From Spirochaetia bacterium (GTDB lineage Bacteria > Spirochaetota > Spirochaetia > Treponematales > Treponemataceae): a DNA stretch of 64,000 nucleotides. Under the pieces are notes generated by a model that did not search any database, was not told the origin of the DNA, and saw only the letters and a program-made list of their open reading frames with translations. Position 1 is the stretch's first letter; each line of letters opens with the position of its first letter. This document shows, piece by piece, positions 38,158 to 46,536 of this stretch. A program made the position numbers and the translations under genes. The stretch is taken from assembly GCA_900767955.1 (NCBI GenBank), contig CAAGBC010000053.1, positions 3,547 to 67,546 on the forward strand. Reading direction: 5' to 3'.

Positions 38158-38231
38158 AGACTTGGTACTCAAGTGGTTAAGAGGGCAGTCTGCAAAACTG
38201 TTATCGTGGGTTCGATTCCCATCCAAGTCTC
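38158..38231 (+). tRNA. tRNA-Cys (GCA)
   Basis: Cloverleaf with acceptor AGACTTG/CAAGTCT, anticodon loop CTGCAAA in a CAGT/ACTG stem, and T arm GTGGG-TTCGATT-CCCAT. It begins three bases after the interrupted tRNA, so the cluster is probably one transcript. No CCA is encoded. Confidence 0.85.
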
Positions 38232-38237
38232 TTACAT

Positions 38238-38311
38238 GTGGACGTTGGCGGAGTGGTTAACGCACTTGATTGTGGATCAAGATTTCACCAGTTCGAATCT
38301 GGTACGCCCAC
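38238..38311 (+). tRNA. tRNA-His (GTG)
   Basis: Anticodon arm CTTGA-TTGTGGA-TCAAG, T arm ACCAG-TTCGAAT-CTGGT, and an extra 5' G (38238) opposite the C at position 73, as in tRNA-His. The acceptor has one A-C mismatch. Confidence 0.82.
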
Positions 38312-38318
38312 CTATTTT

Positions 38319-38391
38319 GGTCGATTAGTGTAAAGGTAAGCACAGTAGATTTTCATTCTACTAATGTTGAGTTCGAGTCTCACATCGACTT
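38319..38391 (+). tRNA. tRNA-Glu (TTC), copy 1 in cluster
   Basis: Acceptor GGTCGAT/ATCGACT with a G-T first pair, anticodon arm GTAGA-TTTTCAT-TCTAC, T loop TTCGAGT. Anticodon TTC. Confidence 0.82.
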
Positions 38392-38394
38392 TTT

Positions 38395-38480
38395 GGAGTG
38401 ATGGCAGAGTTCAGCTGAATGTGGTGGCATGTTAAGTTGTTATTGTAGCTACATTATCGGGGTAAATTCCTTTCGCTCCG
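38395..38480 (+). tRNA. Class II tRNA-like gene, Leu- or Ser-like, atypical
   Basis: 86 bases with a full acceptor (GGAGTGA/TCGCTCC) and a long variable arm TGTAGCTACA. The anticodon arm is odd: the best stem TGGCA/TGTTA leaves an eight-base loop TGTTAAGT that would present TAA (Leu) or TTA, while the discriminator G is Ser-like. The T arm GGGG-TAAATTC-CTTT is poorly paired and lacks the normal TTCRA. It may be degenerate or specialised. Confidence 0.5.
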
Positions 38481-38484
38481 ACTT

Positions 38485-38556
38485 GGTCCGTTCGTCTAAT
38501 GGTTAGGACAGTTGGTTTTCATCCAACAAATAGGAGTTCAATTCTCCTACGGACCT
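38485..38556 (+). tRNA. tRNA-Glu (TTC), copy 2 in cluster
   Basis: Acceptor GGTCCGT/ACGGACC is perfect, the anticodon arm GTTGG-TTTTCAT-CCAAC carries TTC, and the T arm is AGGAG-TTCAATT-CTCCT. It differs clearly from the other Glu tRNA in stems. Confidence 0.85.
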
Positions 38557-38690
38557 TCCGTTGAAAGTTTGTTAATATTTTCTTTTTGAAACTTTATTAA
38601 GATATGAAATGAGCAAAAAAGAATTGATATAGTGGAATGTAGTTTTACTAAAATGTTTTAGGGGGATTAGTTTTTAATATTGTAAATTTT

Positions 38691-38819
38691 TCACAAAGTT
38701 TTTTAGCAAATGTAGAAAGCGGAAAAAAGGCAGAAGTGGAAATGTTTACAAAAATATTACTTATTTTAACTATTATTGAGATAATTCTTATTATGGATAA
38801 AGAATCGTTAGATTTGTAA
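38691..38819 (+). pseudogene. Possible XRE-regulator fragment in an otherwise empty 550-base gap
   Basis: An open stretch without a start reads SQSFLANVESGKKAEVEMF followed by a hydrophobic end. The first part resembles the recognition helix region of Cro/C1-type HTH proteins (F-S-x-S-F-L-A-N-V-E-S-G-K-K). Around it (38557-39054) I see a perfect palindrome ATAACATATGTTAT at 38897-38910 and a weak 35-codon GTG frame, but no convincing gene. Confidence 0.3.
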
Positions 38820-39054
38820 GAACTGTAAAGACTATAACTCAATATTGCGTTTCTGTACTGTTGAGTAGTAAAGATAATAACATAAATAGTTGTATAATAA
38901 CATATGTTATGTTATTAGTGAGGTGTGAACGAAATCATAAAGAGCTTACAAAAGTTTTATTCAGAAGATATTTCATATGAAAAGGTAGAATTACCTAAAA
39001 ACTCACAAGTAATTGCAATATTAGAAAACTGAATTATAAATATTTAAAGATGTA

Positions 39055-39072
39055 AACGACATTTCTTGTCGT
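39055..39072. repeat. Palindromic 18-base motif, copy 1
   Basis: AACGACATTTCTTGTCGT, an imperfect palindrome (CGACA/TGTCG), occurs here upstream of the MoxR gene and again at 42338-42355 upstream of the next transcription unit. In both cases CTGTATTA follows and AGGAGGCTTTATGA starts the gene. It could be an operator or an RNA hairpin in the 5' leader. Confidence 0.5.
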
Positions 39073-39107
39073 GCCTCCTGTATTACACTTAAAGTGAATC
39101 AGGAGGC
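39073..39107 (+). promoter_or_regulatory. Hairpin that sequesters the ribosome binding site of the MoxR gene
   Basis: GCCTCCTG (39073-39080) is perfectly complementary to CAGGAGGC (39100-39107), which contains the Shine-Dalgarno AGGAGG of the gene starting at 39111. An inner stem CACTT/AAGTG extends the structure. When folded, the ribosome binding site would be hidden, so translation may depend on opening the hairpin. It could alternatively act in transcription termination, but no T run follows. Confidence 0.6.
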
Positions 39108-39110
39108 TTT

Positions 39111-40916
39111 ATGAACGAATTATTTGATTTGCCATCTTTGGAAGTAAAAAATAAAGTTAGTGAACAAAAACTTCAGCCCAAATTAGCAGCTTTACTAAAA
39201 GACTTAAATCAAAATCTTTATAACAAAGAAAATTCCATAAAATTGATTTTACTTGCAGTTTTGGCTGGGGAATCTGCATTTTTGCTTGGAGAGCCAGGAA
39301 CTGCAAAAAGTTTGATAGCCCATCGTATTTCTGAAGGTTTTGAAGATTTAGCCACAACAAAGCCTGAAAATGCTGGATGTGTAAAATACTTTGAATATTT
39401 AATGAGTCAATTTTCTACGCCAGATGAGATTTTTGGACCAGTTTCTTTACAAGCTTTGAAAAATGATGAGTATAAACGAATTACAGATAATTATCTTCCT
39501 AAAGCACAATTTGCATTTTTAGATGAAATTTGGAAGGCAAGTCCAGCAATTCAAAATTCTTTGCTAACGATTTTGAATGAAAAAAAGTTTCAAAATGGAT
39601 TTGAATCTCAAAAAGTTCCATTGCAAGGATTTGTGGCTGCTTCCAATGAACTGCCGGCAAAAAATGAAGGCTTGGAAGCAATTTTTGACCGATTTTTAGT
39701 TCGCATTATAGAAGAACCAATTTTATCAGATTCAATTTTTTTCAAAATGATAACTTCAAAAAAAGATACAAATACGCAAATTGCAAATAAGATTGACGGA
39801 AGTAAACTAAAACTTTTACAAGAAAAAGCAGAAGAAGTTGAGTTTCCTGAAAACTTATTTGAAATTATCAGAAATATTCGGCAAGAAATTAAAAATTATA
39901 ATAAATCATTAAAAGAGGATAAGGAAGCTTTTTTAGTTTCTGACCGTCGTTGGAAAAAAATAGTTGGACTTTTGAAAATGTCTGCATTTTTGAATGATAG
40001 AAAAGAAATAAATCTTTCTGACTTTGAAATTGTTCCTTATTGTATTTGGAGTACAGAAAAGCAATATGAGGACGGAAAGAAAATTGTAAAAAATGTTATA
40101 GAAAAAACTGTAAAATGTTATAGCGAAGGCTTGGAAAAACTTTTTAATGAAATGGAAACAAGTAGTTTTTCTTCTGAAAATATTCGGCAAAAAATAATTG
40201 ATGAAGCAACTTTAGAAAAACAAAATTTTGATAAAAAAATTAAACTTGCAGAAGAAGCAGCAAAAGAAAACATTTTTAAGCAAAATCAATTTATAAAAAT
40301 TATTCAAAAAGAAAAATCTTCTGTTGAAGAAAGATTTGAAAAAGCCATTGACACCTTGAAAAATAGTAAAGTTATAAATAATCAACTAAAAATTGAAAAT
40401 AACAATCAAGAAATTCGACCTATGCGTATTGAAAAAAATTCTGCAATTGTGGAAGGCATAGATATTGGAAATAAGATAATTTCTAAAGATTGTTATTTTG
40501 TTAATACAAGTTTGTATGAAGTTCTTTATAAATGTAATGAAATGAGTATAGGAGATAATTTAGAGCCTGTATATTTAATGAATAGAAGACCTTTTTGTAG
40601 CAAAGATTTATATAAATTTATTTACGATTATAACGAAATACGCGTTAATTGGAATGTTAATGGTTATAGAATTTCTAGCTTTGATGAGCGATTTAAAAAT
40701 ATAGAAAGTGAAGCAGATGAGGATGAATGTGTTTTATGTAACAATCAATGTGTGATAGATAAAAGGAACTTGGGTGCTTTTTATTTTACGAAATCTACAG
40801 GATGTAATTTTGATGAGGGATTTGCATTTATGAAAGAAGATAATAAAGGATATGTAAAAAACATATTAGATCGCGTTTCCTGCAGAATAGTTAGAGGCAA
40901 AAAAAATGTATTCTGA
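39111..40916 (+). CDS. MoxR/RavA-type AAA+ ATPase
   Basis: 601 residues. The MoxR core is seen at about residues 20-240: FLLGEPGTAKSLIAH (Walker A), QFSTPDEIFGPVSLQALKND, AFLDEIWKASPAIQNSLLTI (Walker B with the MoxR L-D-E-I-x-K) and FVAASNELP. The later part is long, Lys/Glu-rich and coiled-coil, then a C-terminal domain with a CVLCNNQC pair of Cys. These ATPases work with VWA-domain partners as chaperones; the next gene is one and overlaps by 11 bases. Compared with E. coli RavA it is longer. A hairpin over the ribosome binding site suggests post-transcriptional control. Confidence 0.9.
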   Translation: MNELFDLPSLEVKNKVSEQKLQPKLAALLKDLNQNLYNKENSIKLILLAVLAGESAFLLGEPGTAKSLIAHRISEGFEDLATTKPENAGCVKYFEYLMSQFSTPDEIFGPVSLQALKNDEYKRITDNYLPKAQFAFLDEIWKASPAIQNSLLTILNEKKFQNGFESQKVPLQGFVAASNELPAKNEGLEAIFDRFLVRIIEEPILSDSIFFKMITSKKDTNTQIANKIDGSKLKLLQEKAEEVEFPENLFEIIRNIRQEIKNYNKSLKEDKEAFLVSDRRWKKIVGLLKMSAFLNDRKEINLSDFEIVPYCIWSTEKQYEDGKKIVKNVIEKTVKCYSEGLEKLFNEMETSSFSSENIRQKIIDEATLEKQNFDKKIKLAEEAAKENIFKQNQFIKIIQKEKSSVEERFEKAIDTLKNSKVINNQLKIENNNQEIRPMRIEKNSAIVEGIDIGNKIISKDCYFVNTSLYEVLYKCNEMSIGDNLEPVYLMNRRPFCSKDLYKFIYDYNEIRVNWNVNGYRISSFDERFKNIESEADEDECVLCNNQCVIDKRNLGAFYFTKSTGCNFDEGFAFMKEDNKGYVKNILDRVSCRIVRGKKNVF

Positions 40917-42327
40917 TAATCATCTCTCACGTCGACGAGCAAAAGCACTATATGAATATTTAAAATTACTAGAAAACTCAAAAAAGAAAATTGATTTGCT
41001 TCAGATTTTTTTTCATCTTTTAAAAATTAATTTTTTGCCAACTGCTTTAAAAACAAAATTTGAAAAAAACAAAAGCTTCTCAAACGAAGATATTTCAGAA
41101 CTGAAATCATGTTTAGAAAAAAGTCTTTTAAGAACCGAAAAATCAAAACAGGAAAATTTAATTGAAGATTTTAATGATTATGTAGAAGATTTTTTTGATG
41201 AAACAATTCCAAACGAATATAAGATGAAATATCCAAAAGAATTTCAGAAATTATGTGAAAAAATATATTCTTTTTTTTCAGAGAAGGAATTAGATGAAAT
41301 AAAATCAAAAAATCAAATAAAAAGAAGTTTTAAAAATAAAATTAAAAACTTTGGTAAAAATTTTTTATCAATGCAAGAAAATCATTTTTTTTCTTCTTCA
41401 ACCTTAGAAAAATCACTAAATGAGGAAATGCAGAATTTTGCAAATGCAATAAAAAAAGATTTAAAAGAATCGCAAGAACTTGAAAATGTTTTTTTCTTGT
41501 TAGGAATTCCTTGTAATGGAAATAATCCTGATGGAGCAGATACAAATTTTATTACAACCTATTTCAAGCAAAGCGAAAAAATTGATGGAATAAAAGAACT
41601 TGCAAAAGAAATTGGAAAACATGGAGAAACAAAAGAACAAAAATCAGCAAAAAAACAGAGAACTTACAGAGGAAATATAATTGGTTTAGAATTTTCAAAT
41701 GATGTAAACAGGATTTTTCCTTCGGAATTGGCTCTTTTGATGAATGAAGAAACGGAACTTTTGTTTTATAAAAAGTTTGCAGAAAAAAAATTGATGTCAT
41801 TTTCTTATGGAAAAAAAGCGACTGGAGAAAAACAAGAAAAAGGACCTGCCATAATTTGCATTGATACAAGTGGCAGCATGAATGGCGAACCAGAAGATAT
41901 TGCAAAATCTCTAAGTCTTTTTATTTTGCTGGAGTGCATTAAAGAAAAAAGAAGTTGTTATATTATCAGTTTTTCAATTTCTATAGAATGTTTGGATTTA
42001 ACAAATATTGGCGATAAAGGTGTGTTAAATAAATTTATTGATTTTTTAGGAAATTCTTTTCATGGAGGAACTGATTTTGAACCATGTTTGAATCACGCTT
42101 TAGAAATCTTAGAAAACAAATCTTTTAAAAAAGCGGATGTTCTAGTTATTTCAGATTTTTATGTTGGAGATTTTTCAAATGATTTTTTACAAAAGATTGC
42201 GAATCAAAAAAAACGTGATACAAGATTCTTTAGTCTTTTGGTTGGAGAAAAATCTAGAGGAAATCAAGAAGTTATAAATCAATTTACAGATAATTGGTGG
42301 TATGAAGAAAATAAAATTGTAAAATAA
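40906..42327 (+). CDS. VWA-domain protein, ViaA-like partner of the MoxR ATPase
   Basis: 473 residues. The C-terminal ~190 residues are a von Willebrand A domain: IICIDTSGSMNGEPEDIAKS with the D-x-S-x-S metal site, then NSFHGGTDFEPCLNHAL (the second MIDAS loop T) and DVLVISDFYVGDF (third D). The N-terminal 270 residues are helical and charged, as in ViaA. Overlap with the MoxR gene shows that the two are translated together. MoxR-VWA pairs remodel membrane or metal enzymes in some bacteria and occur in conflict systems in others; the client here is unknown. Confidence 0.88.
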   Translation: MYSDNHLSRRRAKALYEYLKLLENSKKKIDLLQIFFHLLKINFLPTALKTKFEKNKSFSNEDISELKSCLEKSLLRTEKSKQENLIEDFNDYVEDFFDETIPNEYKMKYPKEFQKLCEKIYSFFSEKELDEIKSKNQIKRSFKNKIKNFGKNFLSMQENHFFSSSTLEKSLNEEMQNFANAIKKDLKESQELENVFFLLGIPCNGNNPDGADTNFITTYFKQSEKIDGIKELAKEIGKHGETKEQKSAKKQRTYRGNIIGLEFSNDVNRIFPSELALLMNEETELLFYKKFAEKKLMSFSYGKKATGEKQEKGPAIICIDTSGSMNGEPEDIAKSLSLFILLECIKEKRSCYIISFSISIECLDLTNIGDKGVLNKFIDFLGNSFHGGTDFEPCLNHALEILENKSFKKADVLVISDFYVGDFSNDFLQKIANQKKRDTRFFSLLVGEKSRGNQEVINQFTDNWWYEENKIVK

Positions 42328-42337
42328 AAAAGTAGCA

Positions 42338-42355
42338 AACGACATTTCTTGTCGT
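42338..42355. repeat. Palindromic 18-base motif, copy 2
   Basis: Identical to AACGACATTTCTTGTCGT at 39055-39072. Here it lies just after the VWA gene and about 110 bases before the next gene, upstream of the shared promoter motif. Confidence 0.5.
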
Positions 42356-42404
42356 ATTCTCTGTATTAAACTATTCCAAGAATTGATAAAAAAAAATTGT
42401 TGTT

Positions 42405-42440
42405 TTGTCAATTTTTTACGAAACTTTACTCTTATATAAA
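42405..42440 (+). promoter_or_regulatory. Island promoter motif, copy 1
   Basis: TTGTCAATTTTTT followed by CTCTTATA starting 23 bases after the first T of TGTCA. The gene at 42467 starts shortly downstream. The same two boxes with the same offset occur at five other places up to 61.9 kb. Confidence 0.6.
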
Positions 42441-42466
42441 ATAATAAATGAAAAACAGGAGGCTTT

Positions 42467-43012
42467 ATGAGATTTACCCGAAATTTTGTTACAATGAACT
42501 TTCCTCTTTTGAGCGAATATGAGGAATCTTTTAACGAATATAAACTTGCTTGTATTCTTTTAATGAAAAAACAAATTGATATTGATAATTTTCAATCATT
42601 TACAAGCCGTTGCGCATTTTCGCCTTTTAGCATCAATAATATGAGTTTGTCCAATTCTGAAAATCATCAAAAAGGTTATTTTCTTACACTTCCACTTTCG
42701 GTTTTTCAAAAATATTACACAGCCACCTGCGGAAATGAAGAAATGGGAACTAGCAAACCACTTTCAAAGGAAATATATTTAAAAGCTTGTCTACAAGCGA
42801 AAAATCAGCAAAAAGAAGGCTTGGAAGAATATTCCTATGTTGATGTAGAAATAAGTCCCAAGGGTTTGCAATTCATAGAAAAGTATAATGATGATAAAAT
42901 CAAAAAGACAGCAGAAAAAGTTAGAGAAAAAGCCCTTCGAGGAATGGAAAGACGCATTAATTTTTGTAATTTTTTTCTTAATGTTAGAAAAGCAATAATC
43001 GTAGGAGAATAA
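42467..43012 (+). CDS. Hypothetical protein, 181 aa
   Basis: I do not recognise the family. It is a soluble, mixed protein with a Phe/Tyr/Ser-rich first half (RFTRNFVTMNFPLLSEYEES) and a basic helical C-terminus. ATG 42467 has ACAGGAGG before it, the same leader end as the MoxR gene. It is preceded by copy 1 of the island promoter motif and followed after four bases by the next gene, so the two form an operon that probably belongs with the MoxR-VWA unit. Confidence 0.6.
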   Translation: MRFTRNFVTMNFPLLSEYEESFNEYKLACILLMKKQIDIDNFQSFTSRCAFSPFSINNMSLSNSENHQKGYFLTLPLSVFQKYYTATCGNEEMGTSKPLSKEIYLKACLQAKNQQKEGLEEYSYVDVEISPKGLQFIEKYNDDKIKKTAEKVREKALRGMERRINFCNFFLNVRKAIIVGE

Positions 43013-43016
43013 ACTA

Positions 43017-43926
43017 TGAACATCCCAACAGAAAAACTAGAACGCCAAAAATTAGCTCAAACCCTTTTGAAAAACGCAGGACTTTTCTGTGATGAAGTGC
43101 CTGAATTACTTGAAAACTGGATTTTGTACACTTCACCTTATAACAGTAATGAACTCTATTTTTGCCAATGCTAGAAAAACTCAAAGAAAATCCAGATTTT
43201 GTGGCAAATCAAAAAGTAGAGTATTTTGTAAATATTTCAGAAGATTTGCCTTTAATCACAGAATTTTCTCTTCCAATTTGGTGGGGAGGTTTTTGGGAAT
43301 ATTCAGTTTGCCAAAAATGGATTTCTGGAATTGCCGTGACAAATGAAAATATCATCATTTTTAGTGAAGAATCTTTCTGTCCAATTTATATCCGAGAAAC
43401 GCTGTCTCCTTGTAGTGCAGGTGGAGCTTATGACCCAATCCCAAACGAAGGGAAAATATCAGTTTTTAAGAGAAAGGATTTTTCAAAAATCAAAACTCAA
43501 GGAATGACGGTTGTAAAAACAGATAAAACTATTACAGATTTTATGTTTAAAATGATAAATAAAAATAATCCTTCTTCTGGAAATATATTTGAAAGCTTAA
43601 AATTCAATATCAAACAAAGATTGATTTTGATGCGTTATGGATTGGGAGTTGGAAAATCAATTTACCGAGAGCCCATAAATTATAAAAATCAAGAAGAATT
43701 GAATCAGGCTTTTCAAAATTATATAAATAAAAATGGAATACCGCTTACTGAAGAAGAAAAGCAAACAGGAATTTTGATTGAAAGATGTCCTCCAAGAGAG
43801 TTTGATAACCCCTTTTGTGTTTCAAGTTCGCCAACTTTTCGAAAAGTGCTAAAGGAAGATTCTGAAGGGGATTTGTTATGGATTGAGAATCTTGGTGTTG
43901 TGGAAAGGCTTGAGTGGAAATTTTAG
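43017..43926 (+). CDS. Hypothetical protein, about 303 aa, split by a frameshift in a T run
   Basis: The first frame (43017-43178, ending NELYFCQC) and the second (43168-43926, starting MLEKLKENPDFVANQ) join smoothly as NELYFLPMLEKLKENP if the five-T run at about 43157 had six Ts. A separate start at ATG 43168 is also possible. The second part contains GGFWEYSVCQKWISG, IRETLSPCSAGGAYDP and a Pro/Cys-rich end; no family recognised. The break may be a sequencing error in a homopolymer, a real mutation or, least likely, slippage-based expression. Co-transcribed with the preceding gene. Confidence 0.55.
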
Positions 43927-43984
43927 TTTAAGAGAATTATAACTAATATGTTTTGCAAAAATAATATGAAAAAAACAAAAAAAA

Positions 43985-44020
43985 ATGTCAATTTTTTATA
44001 AAGTCTGACTCTTATATAAA
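43985..44020 (+). promoter_or_regulatory. Island promoter motif, copy 2
   Basis: ATGTCAATTTTTT, then CTCTTATA at the same 23-base offset as in the other copies. The DUF1232 gene starts at 44047. Confidence 0.6.
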
Positions 44021-44046
44021 TGAGAATAATAAATAAGGAGATAGTT

Positions 44047-44433
44047 ATGAATCAAGAAAACTTAAACAATAAATTCAATTCTTTTAAAGATGGTTTTTCT
44101 CAAGAGGATGTAGAAAAAGTAATGAATAACATGGGAAAAATAGAAGCACTTATGCACAATGAAACATTATGTAAATATCTTGAAGATGTAAAACTATATT
44201 TTCAAATGTTAGGAGATATTTTTACAGGAAAATACAAAAAAGTTCCAGCAGGAACAATTGCAACAATCATTGGAACCTTGTTGTATGTATTATCTCCTGT
44301 AGATTTGATTCCAGATTTCCTTCCTGGTGGATTTGTTGATGATGTTACAATTATTAGCTTATGTTTGCAATTTACAAAGTATGACATTGAGGAGTACAGA
44401 AAATTCAAAGAATTTAGCAAGGAACTACCATAA
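44047..44433 (+). CDS. DUF1232 (YkvA-like) small membrane-associated protein
   Basis: 128 residues from ATG 44047, with AAGGAG at 44035. The DUF1232 signature LSPVDLIPDFLPGGFVDDVT sits in the middle, between a helical N-terminus and a hydrophobic stretch that may associate with the membrane. Function of the family is unknown, though it recurs beside stress and conflict genes. A longer in-frame start at 44020 would begin inside the promoter motif and is rejected. It is preceded directly by island promoter motif copy 2. Confidence 0.8.
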   Translation: MNQENLNNKFNSFKDGFSQEDVEKVMNNMGKIEALMHNETLCKYLEDVKLYFQMLGDIFTGKYKKVPAGTIATIIGTLLYVLSPVDLIPDFLPGGFVDDVTIISLCLQFTKYDIEEYRKFKEFSKELP

Positions 44434-44740
44434 TCAAGGTGTACAGAATAAAGATGCTCTTAAAGGGGGAAATGTACTGTCAAAAAAAAATAATTATGGA
44501 AATCAAGTAGTGTCAAAACTTAAATGAATTTCCTGTGTTTTTAATTTTTTAATGAATTGAATTTGTGGCAAATTAAAGAAAGTTCCAAAATTCAATGAAA
44601 CGATAAAATGCATAATTAGCGTTTTTTGGAAAAAAATTGCTATATTTTTAGGAATATTATCAATTTATCTGGTTTTGTTTTATGGAATTGTAAAATCATA
44701 TATTTTGATTAAATATTTTTAGAAATAATTGGAGGTTGTT
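44434..44740 (+). other. AT-rich intergenic region
   Basis: No supported gene. A hydrophobic open stretch (about 44590-44722) could encode a single membrane helix but lacks a start codon. The ribosome binding site GGAGG for the next gene lies at 44731-44735. Confidence 0.4.
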
Positions 44741-44923
44741 ATGCGAATGCCATGGCCTGGTGAAAATGTTTTGCTTATGTGCCTAAATTGCCACCATTCT
44801 TTTAATGGACCATGTCCTGATAGATATAGTTTGGGCGATATATTTAAGCGAATTGTAAAAAAGCCAAAATGTCCAAAATGCGGAAGCTATAAAGTGATAT
44901 TAAATCCAATGGTGAGCTATTAG
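44741..44923 (+). CDS. Small zinc-ribbon-like protein, 60 aa
   Basis: ATG 44741 with GGAGG six bases upstream. Two C-x-x-C pairs, CLNCHHSF and CPKCGS, about 40 residues apart, are the knuckles of a zinc ribbon. The protein ends soon after the second knuckle, so it is a single domain. Zinc ribbons bind nucleic acids or proteins; no more can be said. The next gene starts 11 bases downstream, suggesting a two-gene unit. Confidence 0.6.
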   Translation: MRMPWPGENVLLMCLNCHHSFNGPCPDRYSLGDIFKRIVKKPKCPKCGSYKVILNPMVSY

Positions 44924-44934
44924 GGGTAGATAAA

Positions 44935-45201
44935 ATGCCAAGAAATGAAGTTACACTAATCAAACAATATGTTAGTTCATCAGAAACACAACTGGCTCGA
45001 GGCGACAGAGAATGGGCTTACTATAAAAATGGGCATCCAAGAACTGGAGAAACTCAACCTCATTATTTGGCTTCTCAAAGAGCTTATACTGCTGCAAAAA
45101 CTTACGCCGAAAAAGCACTCGTTTTACTAAGCAACACTCCAGACCGAGATTTAGAAAACAGAGCAAAAGTTGTTTTAAAAAAATGTAATCAAAATAAATA
45201 G
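44935..45201 (+). CDS. Hypothetical protein, 88 aa, helical
   Basis: Not recognised. It is a basic helical protein with a Tyr/His-rich middle (REWAYYKNGHPRTGETQPHY) and a second helix (AAKTYAEKALVLL), possibly a helical hairpin like a small TPR-type unit. It lies 11 bases after the zinc-ribbon gene with GGGGTAGA before its ATG, and the pair probably acts together. Confidence 0.5.
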   Translation: MPRNEVTLIKQYVSSSETQLARGDREWAYYKNGHPRTGETQPHYLASQRAYTAAKTYAEKALVLLSNTPDRDLENRAKVVLKKCNQNK

Positions 45202-45270
45202 TGGAATGTTTGAAAAGAACTAAAAAATTTATTTATCAATAATTTTATAAGGTAATGAAATAATTAACCT

Positions 45271-46257
45271 ATGGAAAAGAAAGAAGTAGCAAAAACATTT
45301 AAATCTCAATTTGACCGTTTATGAAAAATAGATAATCTTCTTAGAAATAAAAAGTATCCCACAACTAAAAAATTATCAGAGAATTTAGAATTAAGCGAAA
45401 GACTGGTTCAGCGTTTAATAAAAATGATGATGAATGAATTTGATGCTCCTATTATTAAGGATAGTAATCATGAAAATGGTTTCTGTTATGGATTAGAAGG
45501 GTTTTCAATTGCAAATATTACATATAGTGAAAATGAAACTTTTGCGTTGCAAGTTTGCAAAAATTTTTCAAAAAGAACATTACGTGGTTCAAATATTTAT
45601 AAAAAAATTGACAGCGGTCTTTCAAGCTTGCAAAATTTCGCAGAATCTTTTGACATAAATGAAGGTGCAAAACTTGCAAATCGGATACAATTTGCAGTAA
45701 AAACAAATCCAATAGGTTATAATATTAGAAGTAATCAAAATAGTTTTGAAGAGTTTTTATTGAATTCTATAAAAGAAGGGCAACTATTAAAAATATCAGT
45801 TAGAAATTGGAAAGACGATTCAATTCATCAACAAATTATATTACCGATTCTAATATCAATGTATGAAGAATGTTCTTGGATTTTAGTTTATATAAAAGAA
45901 GACGCATTTTCAGAAACTTTTTCTTCTGTAAATCTTACCCCTCAAAATCTTGGTATTATAGATATTTTTACAATAACAGCAATTACTCCTTATAAAAATG
46001 CAAATGCAAGACCTGTTTATATTAGAAATGATTTTTCCTTTGTTGGAGAAAGTGCTGTTTCTTCAGAAGAAAATCCTACAATAGATGGAATTAAAAAAAA
46101 TCTAGGGTTAAGTTTTACATTATCATTCCTAGAATTAGCAAAACCAAACACTTTTAAAATTTATTCTCATTTTTATTTTGACGATGAGGATTTTGTTTAC
46201 AAAGTTGACAAAGGTATTGAATATATTTTAGATGGGGTGTTTCTTTATGACATCTGA
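45271..46257 (+). CDS. CRISPR-locus transcriptional regulator (HTH, WYL-like), interrupted by in-frame TGA
   Basis: One continuous frame from ATG 45271 to 46257 (about 328 residues) broken by TGA at 45322. Around it the sequence is a normal winged HTH: TFKSQFDRL, stop, KIDNLLRNKKYPTTKKLSEN and LELSERLVQRLIKMMM, which resembles the DNA-binding start of WYL-family regulators. The remaining ~270 residues contain a central domain that might be WYL-type, though the W-Y-L triplet itself is not clear. Without readthrough only a protein from ATG 45424 onward, lacking most of the HTH, would be made. Such regulators often sit beside CRISPR loci. Confidence 0.5.
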
Positions 46258-46320
46258 AGAAGTAAAGATTTAGTTAGAAAAAAAAGACTAAGAAATAATA
46301 TTGAAAAAAATTAAAAAATT

Positions 46321-46356
46321 TTGTCATTTTTTTTGTGATTATCACTCTAGTAATAA
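46321..46356 (+). promoter_or_regulatory. Island promoter motif, copy 3
   Basis: TTGTCATTTTTTTT, then CTCTAGTA at the same 23-base offset. It lies upstream of the CARF-sigma-cas operon and is the least conserved copy in the second box. The 280 bases between 46258 and 46536 hold no gene. Confidence 0.5.
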
Positions 46357-46536
46357 TATAGGAAAAATAATTTCTGCGATTAGGATGTAGGTTTATTTTT
46401 ATAAACTGAAATAGATGTACCAAAGTGAAAATTATAACTTTGACTACCTATAGCAATATCCGTGAAAATATCAAAAGAAATATTTTTCGAATTATTAATT
46501 GCGTGTTATAATTTTTTTATTATAAGGAGAAAACAA

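Noticed and set aside
38925..39032. 35-codon GTG frame after the tRNA cluster
   Set aside because: AGGTGTG is only a weak ribosome binding site, and neither composition nor context supports it.
44590..44722. Hydrophobic 40-codon stretch as a small membrane protein
   Set aside because: It has no usable start codon or ribosome binding site in frame.
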